A program made the position numbers and the translations under genes. Of a stretch of 64,000 nt of DNA, positions 11,801-24,200 are shown one piece after another; the first letter of the stretch is position 1, and each line of letters opens with the position of its first letter. Under the pieces are notes generated by a model. The model was not told the DNA's origin, did no database searches, and saw nothing but the letters and a program-made list of their open reading frames with translations. This DNA comes from Apteryx mantelli (Eukaryota > Chordata > Aves > Apterygiformes > Apterygidae): contig NC_089981.1 in NCBI RefSeq assembly GCF_036417845.1, forward strand, positions 9,007,501 to 9,071,500. The letters are read 5' to 3'.

Positions 11801-14800
11801 GAGTTGGACCTCTACTTTTCCGGGGTGGACGTCTTCCAGGAGGACTTGGCCTCTTGGGCAGTTTGGCAGTGTCTCCTGTTGAGAAGGGAACATCAGTGTT
11901 TCCTTTTCCCGTGCCGTGCTGCTTTGCCTGAGGGGCTGGAAATCTTGCAGATGTTGGGTCCAGCACAGTGCCAGTGCCTTTGCAGCCATAATGTTTATCC
12001 TGCATGTGCTCGCTGCGTGGTGCTCTGTTTCACATACGTCAGTATGCCTGCACCTGTACTTCCCTTCCAGGCCTATGAGATGCGGCCTTCGATTATTTTC
12101 TTTGATGAGATCGACGGTCTCGCTCCTGTGCGCTCCAGTCGCCAAGACCAGATTCACAGGTACTTCTTTTCGCTTCCATCTCCATGTCATCTGCTTCATC
12201 TCTAGGAAAAGAAGACCCACCTGCTTCCCTTTATAGGACACACCCACACACACCCACACTCTGAACTCGAGTACAACGACACTGAGCTTCATAGCAGTTT
12301 AAAGGCAGGAGTTGAAATCAGGTCACTAAGCTTGGTGTCCAGACAAGGTCTCTCTCGAGACCTTGCCTCGCTTTTTCTGTCTTACCATGAGTCCTTTCGC
12401 TAACAACAGCTCATCCAGAAAAGCTTCTCCTTTCTGAGCAACGTGACTTTGGAGAAAGTCATGCCAAAGGTAACAACAGCTACTAACATTTTTTTGGTAG
12501 TTCTATTGTCACAACACTCCTGGCGCTTATGGATGGCTTAGACAGCAGAGGAGAGATCGTGGTCATTGGAGCCACCAACAGGCCAGACTCCCTGGATCCT
12601 GCTTTACGAAGGCCTGGACGCTTTGACAGGGAGTTCCTTTTCACCTTGCCAAACAAAGAGGTAAGGCTGTTTCGGCAACCTTCCTGCTACTGGCACAGAA
12701 CCTTGCTTGACAAGAAAACCGGCTTACCCCACAGCATCTCCGAGAGCGAGCAAGGAAACAAGTGGCATACGTGCTGCACAGCTCCCGGTTCCCCACACAG
12801 AACTGGCAGGAAGGCTGCAAACAGGAGTTTCACTCCGCCTGGAGCACATGGACATTCTTCCTTGCCCAAGGGCTTGCTCTTTGCTTAGTTAGTGAGTCCA
12901 CCTAGGCTCTTGCCTTCTGAGGTTGCCACCTTGTTCTCAGTTCTCCAGTTGGGAAAGCCTCGGGGGAAAACTTGGGCTTGAGTGTGGCCGGGCTGGGAAT
13001 CCTCGGAGCCGCCCATAAGCATTTAGGGAGCTGACATTGTTACTGGTATTAGCAGGGAGCTCAGGCTCTTTTTCTTTCTTTCTTTTATTATTTTTTTTTT
13101 TTCTGGCTACCCCAGATTCTTTTGTCTTTAGTTCACATTTTGTGGGGAAAAGGACAAAAAGGTTATTGGATTGAAGGCTAGTAAAAATGCACAACACACT
13201 ATACTGGACAGAAACAGGAAACACTTCACTGAAGCTCTGGCAAAGAGCAGCGATGAACATAGGCACAGCTTGACATTTGCTCGTTCAAGGACAGCAGCTG
13301 GAGTCAGAATTCTTGCTCCTACTACTGTACTTACTCTTCCAATCTACTTGAAAAGTACTGAGCTTTGAAAAGCAGGCAGTGTGTTACTAGAATGTAAACA
13401 TTTCTTAATTTTAGCAGAGGAAGACAAGCAATTACGGGAATGTGACGGGGGGAGGGGGACTGCGCATTGCTTATTTTCTTTTTGAGAAAGAGGCTTAAGA
13501 CAAACCACAGTGTGACCACCTGGTTTGTAGGCTCGAAAAGAGATTTTCAAGATCCACACCAGAGACTGGAGCCCTAAGGCCCTGGACGCACTGCTTGAGG
13601 AGCTTGCTGAAAAATGCGTCGGTAAGATGACAAAACGCACCGAGTTCCTGCCTGTGCCTGGCTCCTGACAGCGTCTGAGCTTGTGCCAGGCAGTACCCAA
13701 GCTGCTTCTGTCTCCTTGCCTTCCCTTGCCTCTGAGAACATGGAAGGCTCTGGGGGGCGTCTTCCTCAGGAGCTAAGGTTGGCTCAGAGGCCTACTTCCG
13801 AAGCACAGGCTGTAGGGCGCTGGGCCTCCCGTAATGCAAGCTCCCCATCAGGGCACTGCTCTGCAGTGCAGGAACTCTTTTGCCATTGCCCATGAAACTC
13901 TTCCCCTTTGGGCCACATGCAAAGACTTTGAGAGTGTCCCTCAGCAAAGCCTGTCCTTGACTGCTTTCTGCTGCCTGAGACTGACATCCCTTTGGATTCT
14001 GCTCTTGTTGCTCAGGATACTGTGGGGCCGATATTCAAGCCCTCCGCGCTGAAGCTGCCCTCTGTGCTTTGCATCGACACTATCTGCAGATCTACACAAG
14101 CAGTCACAAGCTGCACATCGATGTTGCTGCCATTGAAATCACAGCAACAGATTTTCTTGTGGCTATGCAGAAGACTGCACCAGCTTCACAGAGGGCTCCA
14201 GCTTCCCCTGGACAACCACTGCCACCCTTTTCCAAGCCACTGCTTCAGAACACGCTACAGAGACTCCTAAAAGGCCTGCAGAGGGTATTTCCCCATGCAG
14301 CACTTGCACTCCAGCAGGACCAACAGCCAGGTAGGGCTTCACTGCCTTCACTGCCATAAAACTCTCCCAAAGCAAACACTGCTAGTTTGTGCAAGCAACA
14401 GAAACAAACCTTTCAGTCAGGAGGAGGTGAAACTGAATGGTAGAGAGGGCAGAGCTGGGAACTCCTCCCACTTCACAGTACAGAACTCTATGTTCTCCAC
14501 GCAAGCATCCAGTTTCCGAAGGCTGTCAGCATCATCTGTCCCGTTTGCAAGGAGAAAAGGAGCTTTCACCGCTAGCAAAACATAGCTTGCGCAAATCCAG
14601 ACACTTAGGAGAGCTCTGTAGAGACTGAAGGCTTTGGAAAATGGCATTCAGCGTATGCCCCTCAGACGAAGAAATACAAGGCCCCAGGTTTCAGCTCACA
14701 TTTAGAAGCTGTCTTAGCACAAGAGAAGGTTGCAGACTCTTCGGGAAAGTTAACAAGCCTCTCTTGCCTTCTCATGGTACCACTCATTTCTTAGAAAATG

Positions 14801-17800
14801 ACTGCATGGACAGTGATGAGGAGTCACCTTCTGGTCCTGAAGATGAGCCGTTTCCTCCAAGGCCTGGCCAGCAAAAGCAAACCTTCCTTAACTGTAACGG
14901 GTAACTGCCCGTGTCCTTTCATTGAAATTCTTCTGATTGCTGGGACTTTCCAAGCTGTCGTGGCCGTTGCAAGTGGGAGGGGCGTTAGATGAGGGAGGAC
15001 AGAAGAGTTAGTCCAGGGTGCTTTGGTATCAAAAACTGCAAGCAGGAAGCACGGAGATATAACTAGGTGCTACAGTTGTAGGACAGCAAGTAGCTCCAGC
15101 CGATCATCTGGAAGGAGACAGCCTCCTTTCCTCCACCAAAGACATCCACAGACAATTAGGCCAAAGAAATATGTTGTCTCTCCTCTTAGCTAAAAAAATG
15201 CAACGTGGGTTTGTGGAGTCACCTAGCTTCCCAGATTGGGAATGCAGGAGTGACTCACTTCGTAGGAAGAAAATTGAGGAATGGCCGGCTAAAAGGGCAT
15301 AATAAAAACCCTGCAAAAAAGGCTTCATTTGCGATCTTTAAGCCACTATGCTTACATTCATATTTTGATATTGCAATGGGAAATTAATTCAATCCCACAA
15401 TGGAGAAGTTAGCTTATGGGGTCCCAGCTGCGTCAGTAGTTTTTCTCACTCTCTCTTACCGTGCTGCTCAGGAAGGCTTCTGACCCACAGAACTTGGTCC
15501 AGTCTCTAGGCTCCTTGGCCCTATCCAGAAAAGGTCCTGCAGTACTGGGATGGCAAAAAAAAAGAAAAAAAAGGTGCTATTCACAGATGTATTCCATGAT
15601 AACAGAGCAAAAACCACGAGAAAGTTGTATTTGCAATCTAGGAGAGAGCACACAAGGAAAGATGAAACCAACTGAATGAAGGAATCTAATAAATATCCTC
15701 CAGTTCTATGTGTTTTGCACTTTGTTAGATACAGCTAAGGCCTTTCAGAGCCCACGGCATTTCTTTTCCCAGGAGGGTTCTTCTGCTCCTTCCTGACCAC
15801 CTTCTCCATTTCCAGTGGACCCCCTGCACCTAAACTTGACCAAGGCAGAGGCCTCAAGGCTGCTCAGTCAAGACATCCTGAACATAAAAGCCTCACAGCC
15901 GGGGGGAAGAGATCCAGACCAGTGTGTGCTGGACAAAGAACGACACCTGGAACATCTGTGTCTTGACTGATCACTTCCTTTGCAAACTTCTTGTTTTGCA
16001 GTTACGCTCCTAGCAATGCTTGTTGCCAGCCAGCATGTCACAGGCCCAGGTTCTTAATCGCTGGAGAGCCCGGGTACGGGCAAAGTTCCCACTTGGCGCC
16101 TCCACTAATACACGCGCTGGAGAGGTTTGCGGTTCACGTGCTGGACCTGCCGGCTCTCTTTGCTAGCAGCACCTCACCCGAAGAAAGATGCGCACAGGTA
16201 CCTCTTCTCTCTGCAATCTCACAGGATGAATAGACTCAGGGGAAGCAGGCAGACCTCCCGCGGTTAATGGTGGTGGCCTGGCTTTCCTCTGCTTCCTGTG
16301 GTGTTTATTTCGCGCTGAAAGAACACTTTTCTTGTACGCTGAACAATGCAGAAGAAGGACGTTGTGCATGAGCATCTTTTCCATTCCAGGCTAAACAGTA
16401 AGGATGTTGCTAGCAGCTCAGGGAGCTCCAAGACGCTCTTGATAAAGCCCTCTGCATGGCAAGAGCTGCTGCTCATGACAGTGGGCTCTCCAGAGTTGTT
16501 TCCCTTGCCTCTTCAGGCTCTGCAGCTCCCAGGAGGCGCCTCTGCCTCAGCCTGACTGCATGTCATGCCCTTTCTCTAGCCTCCCTCTTTATAACACTGA
16601 AATGCAACCCAGGCTTGGGAGGGGGGAAGAAAAGGGTTTCTCTTCTCTCATCACACCGCAGGGAAGAGGCAAGAACACACTTGCTGGATTCGAGCGGTGT
16701 AGCAGTGGCCCCAGGCTGATGTGGACCCTGCTGAAGGGCTGGGCCTGTTTTTTCAAGCACACTGCCACTCGCACCGGGCGTGAGGCTCTGGGCGAGTTAC
16801 CTGACATCTAAGCAGTTTGGAAATCAGGCAGAGATTCAGGCCTGCCTCTCGCTGTGTAGCTATGTCCAAGGAGTTGGGTCCAAGCAGCAATGTTACCTTA
16901 TTCTTGGTGGCTTGTTTGGACGCTTTGTCTTTGTGCACTCCCGTTTTGCAGGCAATTTTGATTGATCCATTGTTGTTCAGCAGCAGCCTCTGCTACCCGC
17001 TTCAACAGTCTTCTCCAAACTTCCTTTTGACTAGTTGATCCGAGAAGGCCAGAGGACAGCACCGAGCATCCTTTCTATTCCACATATCCATGCCTGGTGG
17101 GAGGCTGCTGGACTCACCTTGAGAGCTACGCTCACAACATTACTAGAGGGCATTCCAGCATATGCTCCAGTGCTGTTGCTCGCTACGTCGGATGTTTGCC
17201 ATGCAGATCTCCCGCCGAGGTATTTCTCTCACTGCCTTCCCGGCTTCTTTCAGTCTCATGTTAATTTATCACTCCATTAAGCACCCAAATACTGTGCTCT
17301 CCTAAGCCATTCAACACCGGCATTACTAGGGCACCCTGCTGGCATCTCTTCCCTCTGCAGTTGCCACAAGGCTTCAACCTGAAGGGCAGCAAGGCAAGTA
17401 AATCCAAAACAGGCAACCTAGGAGATGCTCAGTGTCCTCCCTTGGAGCACTGGAACCTCGGGTCGCTTCACAGAGCTTTAATCCTAGAGGTGTTCCTTAA
17501 AGAAGATGCCCTAAATTGCCCTGCTGACCCAATACAATCTCGCCTTTAAGGCCAAGAAGCAAACTTGTTCTAGTCTCTCCCTTATTCAAAGCATTCCTCA
17601 GCTTCACTGGAAAAGGAATTCATCTTTGTGGAGCAGAACACAAATTTGGGGGGGGGGGCTTACGGCTGCGCTGTCTTTTCTCCTCCCACCTCAGGTACGA
17701 GCTTTATTTTCTGAGCTTTACGGAGAAGTTTTCAATGTCCAGTCACCTAGCGAGGAGGAAGGGAGAAAGTTTTTCGAGGACTTGCTTGTCCAGCAAGCTG

Positions 17801-19965
17801 CTAAGCCTGCTGCACCACAAAAGAAAGCAGGTGAGCCTATTCTACAAACACAGCGTTGCTATCTCTAGCTTAGCAGCCATTCGGCATTTGCTTTGGTAAT
17901 AGATTTCCTGGCACGAAGGTTTACTCTGCTTGTGTCTGAGTATCATCACTTGGCTAACCTTTTCTGGTTGACTGAAGCTTGTCAGGCATGGGAAGTCCTC
18001 CTGCCTGTGGCATCACCACCTGAGCCTCGACTGCTGACAGAGGAGGAAGAGAGGCAGCTCGAGGAGCAAGGGGATGAGACATGGCCAGCGGTGCCTGCAG
18101 AGTCCAGTACACCCCTCTCTACTGGCAAGTCCTTTCTTCCTTTTTTCTTTTTTTCTTTTTTCCTTTTTTGGATAAGGTGCCAATGACATTGATATCTTCC
18201 CTCTTGTCATGGCATAGCTGCTTTTGCTGATGCCGGTGGCTTTATGCCAAAGGCATTCCATTTCCAAATTAGGTGCAGCATGTGAGGTCAGTCCCCAGGA
18301 CAGTCACTCAATGTGCTTATGAAATAAAGCCCAGCCACAGAGCTTGGCTCACACTGTAAAACACTGGCCTCGATGGCCCCGCAACGGCTAACTCCTCAAA
18401 CGTAACATGTTGTTTAGAGCAGTTGCTGAACACTCCACAAGTTCTTATGGTAATAGGAAACAGTGAGGATTTTTCCTTTGCTTTTGCTTCCTTTTTCTCT
18501 TCCTCTCCCTCTTGCCTTCCTGCCCGCCACCCCCGCACCAAGTCATGGCCGTCTGTCTGTGAGGCCTAGGCAACCTCTGCTTTTGGAACACAGGGGAAGG
18601 AGAGCTTGTCTCCAAAGACTTTTCTGCTTCTCACCTCTTGTACTTCCTGTGATGAGAGACGAAGCCACCTGAGCTTATTACCCTGCTTTGTGCTCATGCC
18701 TTCGGTCTACAGTCTGCTCTGTGCACAAAATCTTCAAGGGCATTCTTTTATGCATGATATAATCTAATAGTTCTTGCGCTTTTTAATTCTAATAACAATT
18801 GGACCCCCTTCGCTTGCTGCCCTCTCTCCCTCAACACATGCATGTAGTGAGCCAGCACAATGGTACTTCAGTCCCTCTCACCATTTCCCTTGTGCACCAA
18901 GTAAGACGACGGTGCTAGATTGTGCAGACAGAACTGCTTAGCTAATGCTTTGGCTTGCTTTTTCTCCTATCTCTGTGCAGCTGCCTGCAGACAAAAGCGA
19001 AGGAGGAACGCATCGCCCTCAGAGAGCCTAGCAGAGAAGAGGAGGAAATGCTCACCCCCTGCTGAGAAGGAAACCAGCATCTCTCTCAGGGTAGGTTGGA
19101 GCTCACTGATCCACCTTTGCTTCCCGCTCTGCTGACGACCCTTGAGGCAAGAGGGCCTTTGCTGTGGCAGCCGCTGTCCTTTACTACAAAACGGGCCATG
19201 GCAGTTCCCGCTGTTCTCAGAGAAGTTCACTTGCAGTTAGGATCATGGAGGTGATAGCCTGAGGAGCAGCACGATGCTAGCTGAAACTGGAGCCTTGCTT
19301 TTTCTCGCAAGTCGGACACAGCAGCTCATTTCCTCCATGGAAATCTGCTGCGATATTTAGTCTGTTCTTGGACGTTTCACTCCTTCTTTATTTAGCCATA
19401 CAAGGAAGGAGGATGCGAGTTGTGTGGGACCATTTTCTTTTGTGTCTGAACACATCGAGAGCCTATTCAAATGATCTCGTGCTAACGCAAACTTGTACTG
19501 TCTCCCTTTTTTCTTCAGCAACTGCTGAATGTCGTTGGCGACGCAACAAAGCACTGCAACATCCGCCACCTCGAAAAACTACACCTGGTGCTCAGCCAGT
19601 GTGTTTACCGCCATCGGCAAGACGATGACAAAACGCAGTTGATAGAGGTACTTTGCTTACACAGCACTTCCTGTCACTGTTCTGCACTTCTTCCTTGTGC
19701 ACAGTGGATATCCTGCTTATTCGCTATTCCTCTTTCCTGCTTAGCAGTCCGTGTTACATACGAGTTGCTGACTTCCACCTGGAAGGCATCTACTCAGACT
19801 TTCACTTTATACAAAGCAGCTAGCTACAGGATCTTACATTTCTATTCCAGCTTATAGCAAGTTTGCCTGTGTTTAGGTGGCAATTATTATTCCTTTTTTA
19901 TCTTTTTTTTTATCTTTTTTTAGGAAATGAAGGAAGAAATTGAAAACTTCTCCCGTGCTCAGTAA
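8804..19965 (+). CDS. ATAD2: ATAD2-like AAA+ ATPase gene, bromodomain missing (21 exons, possibly disrupted)
   Basis: Exons placed by similarity to ATAD2 and by GT/AG sites: 8804-8869, 8986-9043, 9170-9280, 9411-9515, 9642-9752, 9991-10057, 10610-10703, 10935-11050, 11595-11769, 12071-12159, 12501-12660, 13531-13621, 14016-14330, 14795-14900, 16002-16197, 17035-17219, 17695-17830, 17978-18124, 18981-19090, 19519-19647, 19924-19965. They total 2609 nt (about 870 codons), against roughly 1390 residues in human ATAD2. ATAD2 proteins are nuclear AAA+ ATPases that act on histones and chromatin through two AAA domains and a bromodomain. Here AAA1 is intact, AAA2 is degenerate as in the family, and the bromodomain exons are absent. 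The start at 8804 follows an in-frame TGA, but exons further upstream are possible. All junctions agree in phase except 17219/17695, which is off by one base. The sequence around the end of AAA1 is closer to ATAD2 than to ATAD2B as I recall them. It is either a young functional paralogue or a pseudogene early in decay. Confidence 0.85.
8986..9752 (+). repeat. Tandem array of four related ATAD2-like exons
   Basis: Exons 2-5 share the module that in ATAD2 sits between the acidic region and AAA1. Their ends read [49 protein letters not shown] and [17 protein letters not shown], three of them behind an acidic, Gly/Gln-rich lead. Exons 3, 4 and 5 are 111, 105 and 111 nt, all phase 1-1, so adding or losing one keeps the frame. 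The introns also resemble each other (for example a TCTCGGAAG/GTCAGAAGGGCTGAT-type stretch after each donor), which shows duplication of roughly 240-bp genomic units. Confidence 0.85.
10935..14330 (+). other. AAA1 ATPase domain exons of the ATAD2-like gene
   Basis: Exons 8-13 encode a complete first AAA module: Walker A GPPGTGKT (exon 11595-11769), pore-region residues near [10 protein letters not shown], Walker B IIFFDEID (12071-12159), sensor-1 GATNRPD and arginine-finger segment RRPGRFDRE (12501-12660), then the helical lid with YCGADIQAL (14016-14330). Every catalytic motif used for ATP binding and hydrolysis in this family is present. This argues that the domain was under selection until recently. 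Phases 2/0/2/0/1/1 join cleanly. Confidence 0.9.
16002..17830 (+). other. Degenerate AAA2 domain exons, with a phase break
   Basis: Exon 16002-16197 carries a Walker-A-like [10 protein letters not shown] lacking the catalytic Lys, as is normal for AAA2 of ATAD2. Exon 17035-17219 carries the PHIHAWWE and LLLATSD segments; 17695-17830 carries [13 protein letters not shown] and the FFEDLL segment. The middle exon ends after two bases of a codon while the last must start on a codon boundary to keep the family sequence, so one base appears to be missing near DLPP at the exon end. A weak alternative donor at GAT|gtttgc (about 17194) would restore phase at the cost of eight codons. Confidence 0.75.
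17978..19965 (+). other. Post-AAA linker and C-terminal tail without bromodomain
   Basis: Exon 17978-18124 follows ATAD2 through the LEVLPVAPPPEPR-like linker (here [14 protein letters not shown]) and an acidic EEE stretch, up to where the bromodomain should begin. It then diverges and stops at a GC donor (ACTG|gcaagt). The next exon, 18981-19090, is a basic KRRR/EKRRK segment. Exons 19519-19647 and 19924-19965 match the family C-terminus ([16 protein letters not shown], then [10 protein letters not shown] and stop TAA at 19963). The 856-bp intron between shows no bromodomain remnant in any frame I read. Confidence 0.75.
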
Positions 19966-20105
19966 CAGGAAACATGCTTCTACTCTGCCATTCTTTTTCA
20001 TTATTTGCTGTTTAGTCCTCAGTGCACAATTCAGTGAAGAGAGCCTGTAGTTATCATATAAAGACATCTGTTTGTATATATATCCAAATATAGCGAGGCT
20101 ATACC

Positions 20106-20111
20106 AATAAA
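20106..20111 (+). terminator. Poly(A) signal of the ATAD2-like gene
   Basis: AATAAA lies 141 bases after the TAA stop, in an AT-rich 3' UTR, with T/GT-rich sequence (TGGCTGTTTGTTGCTGTTGG) about 30 bases further on. Confidence 0.7.
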
Positions 20112-20559
20112 GCTCATATCAATCCTTTTAAGCTTTCTTACTGGCTGTTTGTTGCTGTTGGTGTTCCATACCTATTGCGTATACATACATGATCTGTTGA
20201 CATCGAGGTGTTTGGCCTTCCTTTCGCATGTGCATTGCCTGAAAGTCTCGTGCCTGGCATTTTTAGGAGACCAATGGTCGTCAGTGCCTTTGACCTACAC
20301 ACATCTGGACGTCTTCCAAGTAATCTCAGTGCCTCTCTCAAAAGAAAGCAACGGAAAACTCGACCATCTTTGCCCAAACGGTGACAGGCGGTTTTTCTGG
20401 CGTCGCCTGGGCTACTGCCTATGCCATTGTCATTTAGGCAAGGTTGCAAGGCAGCGCAGAGGTCATTCTTCTTCGGACCTGCTCGCGCCCCCAGGGATTC
20501 TCAGAGAAGGAAAACAAAGCTGCAGCAAGCGTCGGGGAGGAAAACTCTTCCCCAGGCAG

Positions 20560-21290
20560 CAGCACTTTGCTGTGCTCGGGGCGCCCCGCGCCCGGGCACG
20601 TCTCAGCCCGCAGCGCTGCCTGCTGCCCGCCGCCCCCCCCAGCAGCTCTCCTCCGCCCGCTCGGCGGCAAGGGGCGCTCGCGCTCTCTCGGCCCCTCGCC
20701 TCGGCCCCGGCCCCCCTTCTCAGCCCGCCAGTGCCCCCGGCAGCCGCTCCACCGCTGGGCACGGCTATCCCGGCACAGCTCTCCGCCCGGGCGGCCGAGC
20801 CGCGCTGAGCCGAGCCGAGCCGAGCCGAGCCGTGCCAGCCCCCGGCTCCCCCGGCGCCCACCCCCGCCCGCAGCGCCCACCCGGCCCCCACCCGCCGCCA
20901 CCCGCCGCGACCCCCAGCGCCGCCGGCAGCCGCGCTCCGCGCCGGGAGCCGCCCTCGCGGCGGGAAGCGCCCCCGAGCCCCGCCGAGGCTGCGAGCCTGC
21001 CCAGGGCTGCAGCGCCCACGGCGCCCGCTGCCCCCGCACCCTCGCCCCCGCCGCGCCTGTTGCGCTCTCGGCTCCGCGCAGCGGCCCCGCGCCCCGACGC
21101 CTCGCCGCCCGGCGCCCGCGCTCTGCCCCGCCGCTGCCCCGGCCTGCCTCGCCCGGCCGCAGCCTGTGCTAGCGCGCCCCGCAGCCGCGGCGCTCCAGCC
21201 CAGGGCGCTGCTCTTCCCCAGCGCTCTCCTGCTCGCCCCGCCGAGGCTCAGCGCCCTCGTCACGGATGCGAGCAGCGTGTTCATTGCACT
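20560..21290. promoter_or_regulatory. CpG island with (GAGCC)n repeat
   Basis: About 730 bp of very GC-rich, CpG-dense DNA beginning about 450 bp after the ATAD2-like poly(A) signal, with a GAGCC pentanucleotide run at about 20804-20832. Open frames of 200-440 codons on both strands are products of composition. An island like this normally marks a promoter. The next plus-strand locus is the MRGPR pseudogene 3 kb away. It could serve that locus, an unseen transcript, or an antisense transcript into ATAD2. Confidence 0.6.
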
Positions 21291-24200
21291 GCTTTAAAGG
21301 CTTGCATCTGGCATTGTAACACAAGAAATCGGCTTGGGGCAATGGTAACTCCCTTGCCAGGCTTGCTTGCCTGGATCGGCAGCGGTTATGGGCCTTCTTC
21401 CCAATGGAGAGCTGCCAGAGGCTGGTCACAGCCTGCCCTTCTGAGCACAGATCCAAAAGCTGCCCTGGCAGATGGCCGTTGGCAGACGTCCATCGCAGAG
21501 CAAGCGGCCGTGGGAGCGTCGTCTTTCTTTTCCTGCTTCTGCCCGCTGCAAACAGAAATCAAGCAAACAGCAGGCAAGAAAATCAGGAGGAGAGAGTGCT
21601 CCTGCCCTTCCCCTTTGTGCAGTGCAGTGCTGTGCGATGCAGCAGGAAGAGCCGAGAGCGAACAGCTGAAGGCGCCACACACACTTTACCGCAGACTTTG
21701 GAGAAACTCCAAGGCAGCTAAGCACTTACGAAGGAAACAACCACCCGAGCTGTAAAACTGTGAGCATCCCTCAAGGGACACAGCCTTTGCTGATCTGGTT
21801 TTACATTTGACTCACTGTGTCCCCTCAGAGAGGGCTGCTGCCCAGGCGCTCCTGCTCCTCCACCTCTTCTACCCTTTCACTTGAAAAGCCCTCCCTCCTG
21901 CTCTCTCTCCTTGCTGCTAGCACTGGTGTCGAATGGTAGTGCTCCGAGTGGGGCTGCTGCTTGCCTAGGTGCTTGCCCAGCACTCCCTGGCAGGGCAGCG
22001 CTACCCAATGCAGTGCACTTGCCCCGGACGACAGGAGCATCAGTGCAGCCCTCTGTGGCTTCAAGAGGTTCCGAAACCTCTTAGCCTGGGATTTGCACCT
22101 GCATCTTAGGGAGGAGAGTGTGCTGGGAACTGACAAGTATCGACTCTCTGGTGTGGCTGTGTGTTTCCTTCCCCTTCGGAACGAGCAACAGATGAATCCT
22201 CTTGCTGGAGGGCCTTCAAAAGCACTTGCCTCCTCCGCAGAAGGCATCCACAACTGCCCCAGAATGAAATTGTCCCACACCAAGAGGAAGCTCTCAGCAC
22301 CTCTAGTTGTGGCTCAGCACAGGTCCTGGAGAGAGAAGGGTTCCAAGCCATGTCTCTGCAAAATAATTTCTCTTTTCCTGCTTCTGATGCTCTGAAAGTG
22401 AGTATGCCATGACAGCTTCCTCCACATCTGGCCCTGCCTTGCTGACCGTCTCTTCCAAGTTGCTGGCTGTAGCAGAGACTTGGCATGGCCAGAGAAAACA
22501 AGCCCTGCTGCTGCTGGTTCTGCTGGTGCTGCTGCCAAGAGGGTTTCCTTGCTCTGGAGTCCATCTTCACTGCCCGGTGGGACCAAGGGAGGGCATTTCC
22601 ACCTGCTGGCCTGCAAGAAACCTGTCATGCTTACAGTGCAGCCTCTCAGCAGTAAGGGCCACCAGTGAGCAGCATCAGCCACGCAGAAATCTGGGAGAGG
22701 CTCCAGGGAAAAAGCGGAGAGAGCCAAGCATGTGCTGGAGAGACTCCTGGGCCCAGGAAGGAAGCTGTGGCTCTATATCCCGCAGGGAGGTTTGTCCCAG
22801 CGGGTTGTGCTGCATCCAGTGACCCGGCACCTGCCCAGTGGGCCATCACTCCAGGGCTCTCTTAGGCTGCTGCTGCGATCCAGTGAAGCCACAGCCAGGC
22901 ACAAGCAATCTGACCGAGGAAGAGGTGGGGCACGCTGCCCGCCTGGCCTCTCTGCCTCTGCACATGAGACTTCCTTCCAGGCTCCTCCAGGAAGCAAGTG
23001 GCATCTGTCTCCATGCATTCAGATCCCTTCTTCCATCTTCCCTAGCAAAACTCCCCTGCAGCCTCGGTGCGTTTGCTACTCACACAAAGTCCAACACATT
23101 TTTCCCTTGGCTGTCCAGATTCCCCTTTGATTGGTGCTATCCGTCGCGGTGTCTCTGCAGGCAGCAGGCAGCGCCATGGGGTTCCTGCGTTGCTGCCTGC
23201 CAGCTGGCTCCCCTGAGCTCCCCCAGGCAGGGCCAAGTTACTCTCCTGCAGGAGCTGACTGCGATTTGCTAAGATCCCGCATACCAGTGCACTGCAGGAA
23301 TCTGCTGGAGCAAATGGACTGCTCACCTTTGCCTGGCACGCAGGCAAAGTCTCCATGGTCCTGGCACTTCCTATCGTTGACTAGGCAAGAGAACAAAGAC
23401 TGCACGTGGGAAATGCATGTGGTTCTTCATTTTAGAAATCACTGCTTTCCAAAGTCACTCTGCTGGTGCAGAGGGAACTGTAAAGGCACACCATTCTAGT
23501 GGCTTACCTCCAACGCAAGGAGCTTAATTGAGGGAAGTCTGGTCACTCTGCTTGCCCCTGGAGCAGTGATGTGCAGAAAACACGAGGAATCTACCAGGTG
23601 ATGTTTCCATGTAGCACAGGCAATGGACAAAGGCGGAGCTCTGTAATACCAAGCTCTTCTTTTCCCTCTCTCCTGCAAGGCAGCAGAAGGTTTAAAAGTG
23701 CTATCCCACACTGCCAGACATCCTGCAGCAGGCAGGAATCCAGCTGTGCTCATGGCAAGCCGCTCTCTGCCATGTACTCAGTCCTGCTGCTCTACCTGCT
23801 TCCAGCAGAGGAAAAAGCAGCTTTCCCTTTTCAATGGAGGCCAAAGTGAGCCGTGGTGACAGCTAGATGAGGCTGGTGTCAATTTGCAAGCCTATGGCTA
23901 AGCAGCTCAGGGAGCTCTGCATGTTTACACATGGGCTCTCTGCGCCCGGAGGAGGCTGTGGACTTAGGCAGATCTTGTGGGAGCAGCTCTCCATTGCTCT
24001 TGGGACTCTCCAGGACCCCTCCTTTTTGACATCCCCTGTTTGCAGTGATTCCACCCCATCCGCACCGCTCTCTGTCTCTCTTTTTCTCCCAGATGTCTCT
24101 TGCCCCGAACCTCCAGCCTGTCTCCACCTCTCCCTGCTGCCCCAAGACAGGCTCTTTTCAGGCCTTTCCCGGTTACTCACGGGGGGAGGTGTTCCTTCCC

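Noticed and set aside
17626-17694. Upstream extension of the exon at 17695 into a G-run
   Set aside because: It precedes a good pyrimidine tract and AG acceptor; the family similarity begins only after 17695.
20421-21755. Open frame of 444 codons on the plus strand, with long frames on the minus strand
   Set aside because: It lies in a CpG island where stop codons are rare by composition. The translation is Ala/Pro/Arg/Ser low complexity, and both strands are open.
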